Positions 8,351 through 16,294 of a stretch of DNA of 64,000 nucleotides are shown one piece after another. The stretch comes from a virus. Location: IMG/VR virus record IMGVR_UViG_3300044796_000657, positions 310,001 to 374,000 of that record, one strand, 5' to 3'. Numbering within the stretch: the first letter of the stretch is position 1; each line of letters starts with the position of its first letter. The notes beneath the pieces are model-generated. The model ran no database searches. It was not told the DNA's origin and worked only from the letters and a program-made list of their open reading frames with translations. Made by a program: the position numbers and the translations under genes.

Positions 8351-9472
8351 ATCGCTACATTGCTGAGGGTGAGCAATTGCGACATTTCGTTTCTCATTTG
8401 GGTCGGTATCTAAATTGTACAGTTCACTTGTTTCGGTGTTGTGTGTGTAGATGTATTTCCACTTTCCTAATCGTACCATATGCTGAGTGCCCACAAAACG
8501 GCTTCTATTAGACTTGGCAAAGGCCCAATCTTTCCATTTCTTGCCTTTCAACAAAGACGTTAAATTTCTACCTTGCCCGAATTTTTCAACACCCAACTTG
8601 CGAGCAATTGTTGTTGAAACGTCCAATGATGAACAAACATTGTCTTTGACACCATAATGCTCACCATCTGAGATAATCAATGGCACCTTGATTGCGCCAT
8701 CGTACAGACAAGGTTTACTCCACAAGCCGTGGTGTCCCATCATATTTCCGTGGTCAGACGTATAAATCACTTCGCTATTATTGATTAATCCAGTTGAATG
8801 AAGACTGTTCATCAATTCACCAACTCTTTCATCCATCCACATAATCATTCCATAATATGATGCCAATACTTTTCTGGATTCTTCTCTGGTGAGTTTGGGT
8901 TGATTGACAAATTTGGCAGCACCTTCGTGTGCAGGCCACGGGGGGTTTGGAAACTGTATTTGATCCATGAATCGATCAACATATCTTTTTGCTGGAACCG
9001 CCAAAGGTGGATGTGGTGCCAAGTAATTCAGCATGGCAAAAAATGGTTGTTTGGGTGCCCCTTCAAATAAACGACATACATGTCTGGTTGATAGAATGTC
9101 ATGCTTATGATTTTTATTAACTTCTACATTTTTGGCCTTTAGGAGTTTTGGTCTATGGTTTCTTTTTTGAGCAAATCTCGGACAAAGAAGATTGAATTTA
9201 CCTTTGATCGTACTCATTTTGCCGACATAAAAGGAGTGTATTTCTTGTTGTGATAGTTTATAGGCAAGTGCTGGTTTTTGAGAGTTTGATTGACCGGAGA
9301 GAAAGAGTGATCTTGCCGAAGTGCATGAAGGACTGGCAGCGTAGCAATTGGTTAAGGTTGTTCCATTTTTTGCGAGCAAGTCCAAGTTTGGGGTATGAGC
9401 AATTTGATTTCCGGCACAACCCATGAAGTTGTGATTGTGTCCATCTGACATAATAAGAATAACATTTTTCAT
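8303..9472 (-). CDS. Sulfatase (type I, formylglycine-dependent family)
   Basis: A 389-residue member of the alkaline-phosphatase-superfamily sulfatases, which hydrolyse sulfate esters from sugars or other substrates. Metal-binding D10 is in LIMSDGHN. TPNLDLLAKNGTTLTNCYAASPSC is the classic N-terminal block. The nucleophile Cys50 lies in C-T-S-A-R, and metal residues D240-H241 are in YTSDHGNMMGHHGLW. Consensus for formylglycine conversion is C-x-[PA]-x-R, so Ser at position 3 is a deviation. The protein is shorter than usual (450-500) with a reduced middle, but conserved C-terminal elements remain (LYNLDTDPNEKRNVA). SD AAGGA precedes ATG, and a CAATAAATA box lies further upstream. No signal peptide, so it would act in the cytoplasm unless released at lysis or carried in the virion. 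Confidence 0.85.
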   Translation of the reverse strand: MKNVILIMSDGHNHNFMGCAGNQIAHTPNLDLLAKNGTTLTNCYAASPSCTSARSLFLSGQSNSQKPALAYKLSQQEIHSFYVGKMSTIKGKFNLLCPRFAQKRNHRPKLLKAKNVEVNKNHKHDILSTRHVCRLFEGAPKQPFFAMLNYLAPHPPLAVPAKRYVDRFMDQIQFPNPPWPAHEGAAKFVNQPKLTREESRKVLASYYGMIMWMDERVGELMNSLHSTGLINNSEVIYTSDHGNMMGHHGLWSKPCLYDGAIKVPLIISDGEHYGVKDNVCSSLDVSTTIARKLGVEKFGQGRNLTSLLKGKKWKDWAFAKSNRSRFVGTQHMVRLGKWKYIYTHNTETSELYNLDTDPNEKRNVAIAHPQQCSDLHVLLVDKFRLGINK

Positions 9473-9574
9473 TTTAGATCAAATCCTTACAAGTCGTCGT
9501 ATTGAGCGTTTTTTATCACACGGAATTATTTATTGACCCCTCCAACTACTTTATTTTGTTCGTGGAGGATCTCA

Positions 9575-10330
9575 ATGAAAAAATTATTTTTAGGCGTAGT
9601 GGCTGCGTTGCTGCTCGTCGGTCCGGCTTTTTCAGCCGAACCGGAAGTTAAAGTTCCCGTTGCAAAGGCCAAAGTAGCCGATGTGCCGGAACTTAAAGTC
9701 CCGACTGAAATGAAAGTTAAACCGGGTCGCCTGTTGCGAATTCCGGCTGAAACTGCTTGCAAAACCGTTATCTGGTACCTTGATTCCGCTGATGCCGATT
9801 TGGTAACTTTTGAATCAACTAAAGAAGCTGTATTTAGCAGCCCAGTACCCGGCAAATACAAAATTATCGTTTATACCGCTGCTGGTGATGTACCAAGTCA
9901 GCCATATGTTTGCGTAGTAACAGTAGAAGGTGATGTGCCTGTGCCGCCCACACCGCCCACTCCACCCGGCCCTGGTCCCGATCCAATTCCGGTGGATGTA
10001 TTACTTCAAAATCTAGTTAAAGCGTATCAAGCTGATACTACGGCTGATAAGGCTACAAAATTACAAGCACTTGTTACTTTGTGGAAAAGTGCTGCCAAAA
10101 ACACAGTTAACGATGCCGACATCAAGACCACCGGAAAACTTCTTGAAGTTCTCCACAATTCAGCTCAACAACTTTTGGGTAATGACTTAATGGGATTGAG
10201 AGAGGCCATCAGAGTTGATTTGGACTCAAAATTGCCGAAGACCGCAACAGCCGCTCTTGATGATGCTACTCGTAAAGCAATTGCCGTTCACTTTCAAAAT
10301 GTAGCCGATGCGCTAGGGAAGGTTAAATAA
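9575..10330 (+). CDS. Exported protein with Pro-rich linker
   Basis: 251 residues from the ATG preceded by GGAGG; the in-frame extension upstream is ignored. A clean signal peptide (MKKLFLGVVAALLLVGPAFSA) ends in an AxA-type cleavage site. A beta-sandwich-like domain follows (GRLLRIPAETACKTVIWYL...GKYKIIVYTAAGD), then a linker of PPTPP units (VPPTPPTPPGPGPDPIP) and a helical C-terminal domain (residues about 150-250). It overlaps the papain-like peptidase start by TAATG, so the two are probably co-translated. Likely periplasmic or surface-located during infection. Function unknown. The architecture resembles secreted proteins of bacterial genomes more than typical phage genes. Confidence 0.7.
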   Translation: MKKLFLGVVAALLLVGPAFSAEPEVKVPVAKAKVADVPELKVPTEMKVKPGRLLRIPAETACKTVIWYLDSADADLVTFESTKEAVFSSPVPGKYKIIVYTAAGDVPSQPYVCVVTVEGDVPVPPTPPTPPGPGPDPIPVDVLLQNLVKAYQADTTADKATKLQALVTLWKSAAKNTVNDADIKTTGKLLEVLHNSAQQLLGNDLMGLREAIRVDLDSKLPKTATAALDDATRKAIAVHFQNVADALGKVK

Positions 10331-11274
10331 TGCTAAAATCATTCAAGTATAATAATGCAGAATTCTTCTTCGGATGGAAGAAGGATAATAATGCTGTAGC
10401 TCGTGTTCTCAGTCAACTTCAACATCCGTTCTTTTCGGGTGCTGCTCCTCACCTTAAGGGAACAGGTGAAAATAAGGATGTATTTTTCTGGGAAGCCGAA
10501 CAAAAAGTTTTAGGTCAAGTTCTTAATTCGTGGGATCAAGGACAAGTTGGAAGTTGTGTTTCACACGGTTCAGGTCGTGCAGCACAAGACTTGTTAATTG
10601 TTCAAATCGCTTTGGGCGCTGCCGAAGAATGGGAAGGTCACGAAGTAGCCCGTGAACCGATTTATGGCGGTAGTCGCTGTGAAGTCGGTGGGCAATACGG
10701 TGATTATTCTGATGGATCGGTTGGTGCTTGGGCAGCTGAGTGGTTAAATAAGTGGGGAATTGTTCTCGGCGAAAAATACGACTCAGTGGATTTGTCAAGT
10801 TATAACGAAACTCGATGCCGTGATTGGGGTGCCAAGGGCGTTCCAAGCGATATTGAAACAATCGCTAAACAACACCATATCCAAACGACAATGGTAAGCA
10901 CTGTTACCGAAGCAAGAGATGCTTTGGCAAACGGCTATCCGATTAGCATTTGCGGTTCATTGGGCCGTACAATGCAACGTCAAGCCGGTGGATGGTGTCC
11001 GGTGTCTGGAGCATGGGCACACTGCCAAGCTCTGCGTGGCGTATGTACAGTCAAGGGTGGCACGCCTGCCTTTGTTTATCAAAATTCTTGGGGTGATTAC
11101 TTGGGAAATACCAACAATGTTGTGACCTTGGAAAGTGGTCGTCAAGTGACTCTTCCGCAAGGTTGCTATCTCTCAGATTTTGATAGTGTTGGTCGTGAAT
11201 TGAAACAGCAAGATACATTTGCTTATTCGCAAGCAGTTGGTTGGCCCGCTCAAACAATTAGCTGGCTAGTCTAA
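10330..11274 (+). CDS. Papain-like (C1 family) cysteine peptidase
   Basis: 314 residues. The papain-fold catalytic set is visible: oxyanion Gln in DQGQVGSC (Q72), nucleophile C76 in GSCVSHGSGRA, general base H231 in AWAHCQALRG, and N252 in YQNSWGDY. The region around AEWLNKWGIVLGEKY fits the usual second half of the left domain. No signal peptide or obvious inhibitory propeptide is present, and the N-terminus (KSFKYNNAEFFFGW) is short. Coupled through TAATG to an exported protein and followed by a terminator. A role in virion maturation, host-protein cleavage or lysis is possible; none is shown. Confidence 0.85.
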   Translation: MLKSFKYNNAEFFFGWKKDNNAVARVLSQLQHPFFSGAAPHLKGTGENKDVFFWEAEQKVLGQVLNSWDQGQVGSCVSHGSGRAAQDLLIVQIALGAAEEWEGHEVAREPIYGGSRCEVGGQYGDYSDGSVGAWAAEWLNKWGIVLGEKYDSVDLSSYNETRCRDWGAKGVPSDIETIAKQHHIQTTMVSTVTEARDALANGYPISICGSLGRTMQRQAGGWCPVSGAWAHCQALRGVCTVKGGTPAFVYQNSWGDYLGNTNNVVTLESGRQVTLPQGCYLSDFDSVGRELKQQDTFAYSQAVGWPAQTISWLV

Positions 11275-11283
11275 AAAAAAGAA

Positions 11284-11308
11284 AACCTCCCTTCGGGGAG
11301 GTTTTTTT
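11284..11308 (+). terminator. Rho-independent terminator
   Basis: CCTCCC-TTCG-GGGAGG hairpin with extra A-T pairs, followed by seven T's; starts about 10 nt after the peptidase stop. Confidence 0.92.
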
Positions 11309-11346
11309 GTGCTGCATACATAGAGTAACATCTAAAAGGTGAATCT

Positions 11347-11940
11347 ATGAAAAAGTATCTCGCATTAATTGTTGTATTGTTAACGTTATCGTTTATTCCG
11401 GCGGCTGAATCACAAGTCGAAACGGATGTTAAAGTAGCCCTTGCTATCGCCAAAGCCAAAGCATTAGCCGTAGCCCCTGTTTCCGAGTCCGCTCCGGACT
11501 TCAAAGAATATGGTGTCGCACGTGAAAAAGCAATCAAAGAACATAAAAACCTGATTGTTTGGGTTGGTTATTATTCGCCACTCATGATTGATGATTTATC
11601 TGATTTCGTACACGTTGCCGTGTCGCCTGATTTGTTCGGTCGTGGTAAGGATAAAGAAATTCTTGTTGGTAAGTATTTCAATAACGAACTTTGGATTGTT
11701 CCGGGTATTGAAACTACGGATTTACCACCAACCATTAAATCTAAAGTAGAAGCCTATAAAATCGCTTTATCTACACAAGGTAAAGTTGAAGTGCAACAAC
11801 CTGTATTCAGCGGCACAATCATTCAAGGTTGCTCCGGTGGACAATGCGGTGTTGGACGTATCATTCAACAACCTGTTTTTTCCGGACAAATCAGAGGTAG
11901 CAGCAGTGGTTGTGCCAATGGTCAATGTCCCGTTAAGTAA
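11347..11940 (+). CDS. Exported protein with duplicated QQPVFSG/Cys C-terminus
   Basis: 197 residues with an N-terminal signal peptide (MKKYLALIVVLLTLSFIPAAES). The middle (KEHKNLIVWVGYYSPLMIDDL) is reminiscent of a thioredoxin-like strand but lacks CxxC. The C-terminus carries two copies of QQPVFSGxI followed by Cys/Gly segments (GCSGGQCGVGR, then SSGCANGQCPVK), giving four cysteines that could form disulfides or an adhesive tail. SD AAGGTG before ATG. Stands alone between a terminator and a sigma70-like promoter. Function unknown. Confidence 0.65.
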   Translation: MKKYLALIVVLLTLSFIPAAESQVETDVKVALAIAKAKALAVAPVSESAPDFKEYGVAREKAIKEHKNLIVWVGYYSPLMIDDLSDFVHVAVSPDLFGRGKDKEILVGKYFNNELWIVPGIETTDLPPTIKSKVEAYKIALSTQGKVEVQQPVFSGTIIQGCSGGQCGVGRIIQQPVFSGQIRGSSSGCANGQCPVK

Positions 11941-11941
11941 G

Positions 11942-11969
11942 TTGATTATCTGTCTTATTATGGTATCTT
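11942..11969 (+). promoter_or_regulatory. Probable sigma70-type promoter
   Basis: TTGATT (11942-11947), 16-nt spacer, TATCTT (11964-11969). The TTATGG just before the -10 is the same sequence found before the -10 elements of the pncB and pncA promoters. Confidence 0.45.
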
Positions 11970-12009
11970 CATGGTAGTTCCTTTTAGTTGCTAAAACTTG
12001 GAGTGTATC

Positions 12010-12378
12010 ATGAAGATCCCGTGTCCTCTTAGCAAGACGGCCAAGAAGTTTAAGTTCCAGTACATTGCTGGCCCCTTCCTGCCGTTTACGGATGCTGAAC
12101 TTGCAAAAAAAATGGCGGTTAACGTCGCCAACAAAGAAAACGTCGTCATCGCTGACTACCGATCATTCGGCTATCACGAAATGGACGAAACTCTCAAAAA
12201 GGCTTGGCTCAATGCTCAAATCGGTTGGGATCACCCAATGTTGAAGGGTCAAGGCCCGGATAGTAAGATTGCCGCCCGTAGCTATTTCGTTTGCTCCAAA
12301 ACGGAAAGTGATAAGCCGTACTCGTTCTTTGAAGATCAAAACGATGAGTATTGGAAGACGATTGAAAAACGAGGCTAA
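12010..12378 (+). CDS. Hypothetical small protein
   Basis: 122 residues from the ATG preceded by TTGGAGTG; an ATG 12 nt upstream lacks that spacing. Features: MKIPCPLSKTAKKFKFQYI basic start, a compact helical/strand middle, and C-terminus YSFFEDQNDEYWKTIEKRG. Monocistronic: its own promoter-like element upstream and a terminator 5 nt downstream, which suggests substantial independent expression. No family recognised. Confidence 0.6.
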   Translation: MKIPCPLSKTAKKFKFQYIAGPFLPFTDAELAKKMAVNVANKENVVIADYRSFGYHEMDETLKKAWLNAQIGWDHPMLKGQGPDSKIAARSYFVCSKTESDKPYSFFEDQNDEYWKTIEKRG

Positions 12379-12382
12379 TTAT

Positions 12383-12406
12383 AACCCGGCTTGGCCGGGT
12401 TTTTTA
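12383..12406 (+). terminator. Rho-independent terminator
   Basis: ACCCGGC-TT-GCCGGGT hairpin followed by six T's, directly after the 12010-12378 gene and only about 10 nt before the next TAAATA box. Confidence 0.9.
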
Positions 12407-12415
12407 TTCGATATT

Positions 12416-12422
12416 CTAAATA
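12416..12422 (+). promoter_or_regulatory. T4-late-like CTAAATA box, 4 nt before ATG
   Basis: CTAAATA followed by AAGA and ATG at 12427. It sits immediately after a terminator, so it is the only place from which the small downstream gene could be freshly transcribed. No Shine-Dalgarno is present. One of six boxes with identical spacing in the window. Confidence 0.55.
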
Positions 12423-12426
12423 AAGA

Positions 12427-12561
12427 ATGATGAACTTCAAAGAATGGTTAAAAATTAATGAAATGGCTGGAGTTGCCACCATTATAAATCCAAAGAAGGA
12501 TTGCAAAAATCCCGATTTTCAGGTATGGGGTGCGGTTTGTAAAAAGTCTAAGAAGAAGTAG
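12427..12561 (+). CDS. 44-residue basic protein with FKEWL N-terminal tag
   Basis: Encodes MMNFKEWLKINEMAGVAT... ending CKKSKKK. The first residues fit the recurrent F-[KR]-x-[WYF]-h tag found on several proteins here and resemble the T4 capsid-targeting peptide MKTYQEFIAEA. The remainder is short, with two Cys and a Lys-rich end. It starts right after the CTAAATA box with no leader. Its 3' end overlaps the convergent GNAT gene by 14 nt. Candidate internal head peptide; function otherwise unknown. Confidence 0.5.
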   Translation: MMNFKEWLKINEMAGVATIINPKKDCKNPDFQVWGAVCKKSKKK

Positions 12562-12922
12562 GTAATCTTTCCATAATCGCATGACCTAACGGATTTCCCC
12601 GGCCAATAATGCGGAATCCAAGATTCAGATAAAAGTTTCCAAGTCGATTAAGGTTTGTTCGTTTGTCGAGTGGCGATGCTAAAAGTTTGATTCTTAATTT
12701 TCTTGCATCTGCCTCTGCTACCAATGCTTTCATGGCAGCAAGAGCTAATCCCTGATTTCTTTTCTTTCCTGAAACACGAAGAGAAGCAAGGTCAATAAGG
12801 TCGCCTGACACTTGATAAAGTAACCTTGCACCATTAATGTTTTTCTGATGATGCTTTTCAGCGAAATCTTCATCAGAAAATGGCAGGTTCTCGGACTCTA
12901 AATAGTATTGCTTGAAGTTCAT
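12548..12922 (-). CDS. GNAT-family N-acetyltransferase
   Basis: 124 residues. The acetyl-CoA-binding motif A is visible as SGKKRNQGLALAAMKAL ([QR]xxGx[GA]) and motif B as FYLNLGFRIIGRGN, typical of GNAT enzymes. The N-terminus MNFKQYYLESENLPF carries the recurrent tag (F-K-Q-Y-Y-L-E), which is outside the acetyltransferase core and precedes it by about 40 residues. Start overlaps the upstream nuclease stop by 4 nt (ATGA). Substrate unknown. The tag suggests delivery with the virion, which is inference. Confidence 0.72.
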   Translation of the reverse strand: MNFKQYYLESENLPFSDEDFAEKHHQKNINGARLLYQVSGDLIDLASLRVSGKKRNQGLALAAMKALVAEADARKLRIKLLASPLDKRTNLNRLGNFYLNLGFRIIGRGNPLGHAIMERLPTSS

Positions 12923-13581
12923 TGGTCTGAAATTTGAAACTCCTTCTTTTTAGCGGCAATCCAAACCTCCGTAATAATGATAAATTTTATACCCCGCTTC
13001 TTACAGTACTCGTTGCAATAACTCCATTTAGATTCATTTATCGCCAAGTTTGTTTGATTGACCGGCTTGATTTCCCACACTTCTTTTCTTCCATCGGTAA
13101 AGTGAACACGCAAGTCAGGAAGATAAGTATGTCTCTCACCATCAAAGAAATACTCAATTTCCAGCGGCTCTACTTCGTAACCAATTACATCATCCATCTT
13201 ATCCAGAATGCGATAAACATCTAATTCCCATCCCGAATTGTAATGGAGCTTTCTGCGATTTTTTGGCGAAACGTGCCACCCTTCCTTGAATGATATTTTC
13301 TTTTTCTTACGATTAGGATCTTTGGGATCACGCCAGATCAATGATTTCATTTGACAAGTTTTAGGCAACACTTCTTGTGGATGTATTGATTTGAAATGTG
13401 CTCTGACATCTCTAACGGGAGCACAGCAACGAGCCAAGGGGCATACGACGTATTCTCGCCCCTCTTCGTGGTTATTGCGTATATGTTCTTTGAAACTGGC
13501 CCAATCGGGCTGCAGGACGCCACAGACGAAGCATTGAAATTGTCTCTTGCCGCCGTGGTTATTGTTAAATGGTAATGGCAT
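12919..13581 (-). CDS. Zinc-finger plus PD-(D/E)XK (TnsA-like) nuclease
   Basis: 220 residues. The N-terminal part has two Cys/His finger units: CFVCGVLQPDWASFKEHIRNNH (C2H2), then CPLARCCAPVRDVRAHFKSIH. The C-terminal domain shows a restriction-like nuclease core: E in YNSGWELDVYRIL, D in HTYLPDLRV, and ExK in EVWEIKP, the order seen in TnsA and related DNA endonucleases. Such finger-nuclease proteins are common in large phages; targets are unknown. The start ATG at 13581 has no clear Shine-Dalgarno. Translationally coupled to the GNAT gene. Confidence 0.72.
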   Translation of the reverse strand: MPLPFNNNHGGKRQFQCFVCGVLQPDWASFKEHIRNNHEEGREYVVCPLARCCAPVRDVRAHFKSIHPQEVLPKTCQMKSLIWRDPKDPNRKKKKISFKEGWHVSPKNRRKLHYNSGWELDVYRILDKMDDVIGYEVEPLEIEYFFDGERHTYLPDLRVHFTDGRKEVWEIKPVNQTNLAINESKWSYCNEYCKKRGIKFIIITEVWIAAKKKEFQISDQ

Positions 13582-13689
13582 ATAAAAATCTTTTTTAATT
13601 TGACTATAATTGGCATTCCTTATTATGCCAATTGTTTAATCACCTGTGTCAGAAATCCCATCCCATTAAGACAAAGCAATCTTCGAGCA

Positions 13690-14196
13690 TTATGAACACG
13701 TATCGCCAAAAAGTTCATGCGTTTCTTTAACGAAATCTGAGAACATTTTGACTAAGTGAATATTAACAGCTTCTAGCAATTTCAATGAACTATCAAGAGT
13801 GCCTAAAAATACATAAGATCCTCTTTCACATTGAGTACAAGAAATTTCACTCATATAATGGTTAATGTCTTTAACTGCTTTCAAGAAATCGTCGTTATAA
13901 AACATTAACTCTTTTTCAACTTGTAAAATGGCATTTTTTGTACTTACCCATTTAGCATGACAAGGGGCCGTTGAGTAAAAGGTTGCCTTGGTGTCACACT
14001 TAGTTTTCCAATCCGCTATTTGTTCTGATAATTCATGAAATTCTTTTGATATAACATCATTCAATCTATTTAGCTGATCTTTTTTGAATTGATGACAAGA
14101 TGGTGCGAATGTCAAATCATCACAAGGCGTGTGATCTTTCACCAAGGGTGTAATAGCTTCGATTTTGGCTGGTGCTATATTGGATATATTGCTCAT
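13690..14196 (-). CDS. Hypothetical helical protein with scattered cysteines
   Basis: 168 residues, mostly alpha-helical (NRLNDVISKEFHELSEQIADWKTK). It has seven or more Cys including a CTQC pair (SEISCTQCERGSY) and a terminal DTCS. SD AAGGA upstream of ATG. No signal peptide or enzyme motif recognised. Lies 42 nt downstream of the neighbouring minus-strand beta-rich protein and may share its transcript. Confidence 0.6.
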   Translation of the reverse strand: MSNISNIAPAKIEAITPLVKDHTPCDDLTFAPSCHQFKKDQLNRLNDVISKEFHELSEQIADWKTKCDTKATFYSTAPCHAKWVSTKNAILQVEKELMFYNDDFLKAVKDINHYMSEISCTQCERGSYVFLGTLDSSLKLLEAVNIHLVKMFSDFVKETHELFGDTCS

Positions 14197-14238
14197 GTAA
14201 TCCTTTTTGTAACAATGACTTAAATATTATATATTCCA

Positions 14239-15000
14239 TTAATCGTATTTTATAGACTTGACCTCTAACATGAGGTTTTGATTGAAAACCCCTATTACAA
14301 TTTTGTCGGCAATAAACTTGTAATGGTTGCCGGTTTCAACCAATGTGGTAAAATTAACACCATCTGGTGAAATGGAAATTTTGCGATAATTATCATCATC
14401 TTCCAATTGAACAAACTTGGCAGCAGACATGGACATTTGTTTTGTTTTCATTTCAAATCCTTTGAAATGAACTTGATCTTGCCAACGTGCGACAAAGGCA
14501 TTGGGTTTTATACCGAAATCCCGTAATCCAAGAGTCATTGCTTTGCCGCAATTTGATCCAAATCCAAAGTAAATGGCCCCGGTACGATTTTCAGGAGCAA
14601 ATTCATCAGCTATCAAACTTGATTCCCATTGAAACGTCACCTTGTATGGTGTTATTGGTATTTCACGATAGAGAAACACTGGATGTGGCGTATAAGATGA
14701 CCGACAAACGACATTTAACGATCCTTCATTTTCGCTACAAACGGAATCTTCTTTGTTGTACGACCATTCCCATCCTTGTGCTGGTACATCAAACATCTTG
14801 CCATATTCGTTGTATCTTGTCCAAGATGTGCCATCGTCATAGAGTTTGAAGGGTCTATCCTCACAGATAAACAATCTCCCGGCATTTCCTGCTTCTGGAC
14901 AATCTTCATATTTACCTGCGATGATTGGTGAAGGGACGCATTCTTTGACTAATCCATAGACCATATCTTTGACGGCACATTTTGAACACTTGCATTTCAT
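14239..15000 (-). CDS. Hypothetical beta-rich protein, Cys-rich N-terminus
   Basis: 253 residues with SD AAGGA. N-terminal CKCSKC plus further Cys (VKECVPSP, YEDCPEA, LFICEDR) suggest a small metal-binding or disulfide knot. The remainder (VTFQWESSLIADEF...TGAIYFGFGSN...ISPDGVNFTTLVETGNHYKF) reads like a concanavalin/laminin-G-type jelly roll, as used in virion decoration or carbohydrate binding. No catalytic residues identified. Virion or lectin role is inference. Confidence 0.55.
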   Translation of the reverse strand: MKCKCSKCAVKDMVYGLVKECVPSPIIAGKYEDCPEAGNAGRLFICEDRPFKLYDDGTSWTRYNEYGKMFDVPAQGWEWSYNKEDSVCSENEGSLNVVCRSSYTPHPVFLYREIPITPYKVTFQWESSLIADEFAPENRTGAIYFGFGSNCGKAMTLGLRDFGIKPNAFVARWQDQVHFKGFEMKTKQMSMSAAKFVQLEDDDNYRKISISPDGVNFTTLVETGNHYKFIADKIVIGVFNQNLMLEVKSIKYD

Positions 15001-15035
15001 GTTAATTTCCTTTTGTAATATTATGTATTTTTATC

Positions 15036-15064
15036 TTGCAAATGATTTTCAATTATGGTAGACT
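15036..15064 (+). promoter_or_regulatory. Promoter of pncB, sharing an element with pncA
   Basis: TTGCAA (15036-15041), 17-nt spacer ending TTATGG, then TAGACT (15059-15064). The 11-bp TATGGTAGACT is repeated exactly in front of pncA at 32968-32978. Confidence 0.6.
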
Positions 15065-15088
15065 ATTTCCATCCTTCCGGAGTAGATC

Positions 15089-16285
15089 ATGGCCATTAAA
15101 AGCTTGCTGGACAACGACATCTATAAAATTTTCATGCAATATGCCGTACTCAAAGAGTTTCCGGGTACGCATGTCCGTATGGCTTTCATGAACCGTCGTA
15201 AAACCGATGTTCTCTCAAAATCGCTTTTGAAATCTTTAAGGGAAGTCGTAAATTCCGTGAAAGGCATGAAAGCCGATTCATGGGAATTGTCACACATCCA
15301 TAAACACTACCCATTCCTGCCAAATTGGTATATGGATTGGCTTAGTGAGTTTGCCCCAAATCCCGCCCACGTTAATATAACGGAAAACGGTGAAATTACC
15401 GTTGAAGGCCCGTGGGAACAAGCCATGTGGTGGGAAATTCCCATCCTCTACACAATCAGCGAATTGTTCTGCGGGGAAATCGATGCTGAAATAGGACACA
15501 TTCCTCGTAGCGAAATAGTCAAATCCACATTGACCAAAATGGAAATTCTGAAAGGTCACTACAGTCGCTATGGCGAGGCAATCGAACACGATCCTTGTCA
15601 ATACGTTCAATTCGGCTGTCGTCGTCGTCGCTCATACGATATTGAGGATGAAGTTGTTCGTACAATGAAAAAGGCCGATCATCCGAATATGCTCGGTATT
15701 AGCAACATCCACTTGGCAGCGAAATACGATATTAGGCCGGTGGGCACAATGGCTCATGAGTTCGTTATGGGTGTCAGTGCATTGAAAAGCCTGCGATATG
15801 CCAACCGTGAGGCAATGGAGACATGGCTTCGTGTTTTCAAGGGCGAATTGGATATTTTCCTGCCCGATACTTTTGGAACGAATGTGTTCCTGAAAGACTA
15901 CACTCGCCAATTTGCTCAAGCATTCAATGCGACTCGACAAGATAGCGGGTCAGCGTATGAATACGGCGAAAAACTCATTAACCATTACAAAACAGTAAAA
16001 CTTGATCCAAAAACCAAATCGATCACATTCAGTGATGGGTTAACTGCTACAGAATCAACGAACATCCAGCAACACTTCTACAATCGAATTAAAAGAGCTT
16101 ACGGCATCGGCACACACTTCACTAACGATTTCATGAACAGACCTGCCATGAATATCGTGATGAAGTTAACACATGTCAACGGAATTCCGGTCGTCAAGCT
16201 CAGCGACGTTCCCGGCAAAGCCTGTGGCGATCCCAATGCTCTCAAAGCAGCAAAGTGGGTGTTTCTCGGCGAACCTTTAGTATAA
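15089..16285 (+). CDS. pncB: Nicotinate phosphoribosyltransferase
   Basis: 398 residues, the size of E. coli PncB. Converts nicotinate plus PRPP to nicotinate mononucleotide in the Preiss-Handler NAD salvage route. Family blocks are clear along the protein: SLLDNDIYKIFMQYAVL near the N-terminus, VEGPWEQAMWWEIPILYTISE, FGCRRRRSYDIED (substrate loop), GISNIHLAAKYDIRPVGTMAHEF, RQDSGS, FSDGL and VMKLTHVNGIPVVKLSDVPGK. These distinguish it from NadV/Nampt. GGAGTAGATC precedes ATG. Followed after 9 nt by a deoxyribosyltransferase-like gene. Its partner pncA lies 17 kb away under a matching promoter element. No NadD or NadE is visible in the window, so later steps would use host enzymes. Confidence 0.93.
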   Translation: MAIKSLLDNDIYKIFMQYAVLKEFPGTHVRMAFMNRRKTDVLSKSLLKSLREVVNSVKGMKADSWELSHIHKHYPFLPNWYMDWLSEFAPNPAHVNITENGEITVEGPWEQAMWWEIPILYTISELFCGEIDAEIGHIPRSEIVKSTLTKMEILKGHYSRYGEAIEHDPCQYVQFGCRRRRSYDIEDEVVRTMKKADHPNMLGISNIHLAAKYDIRPVGTMAHEFVMGVSALKSLRYANREAMETWLRVFKGELDIFLPDTFGTNVFLKDYTRQFAQAFNATRQDSGSAYEYGEKLINHYKTVKLDPKTKSITFSDGLTATESTNIQQHFYNRIKRAYGIGTHFTNDFMNRPAMNIVMKLTHVNGIPVVKLSDVPGKACGDPNALKAAKWVFLGEPLV

Positions 16286-16294
16286 GGATTTACG

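Noticed and set aside
14239-15000. Glycoside hydrolase call for the beta-rich protein
   Set aside because: Jelly-roll-like pattern only; no catalytic acidic pair recognised.
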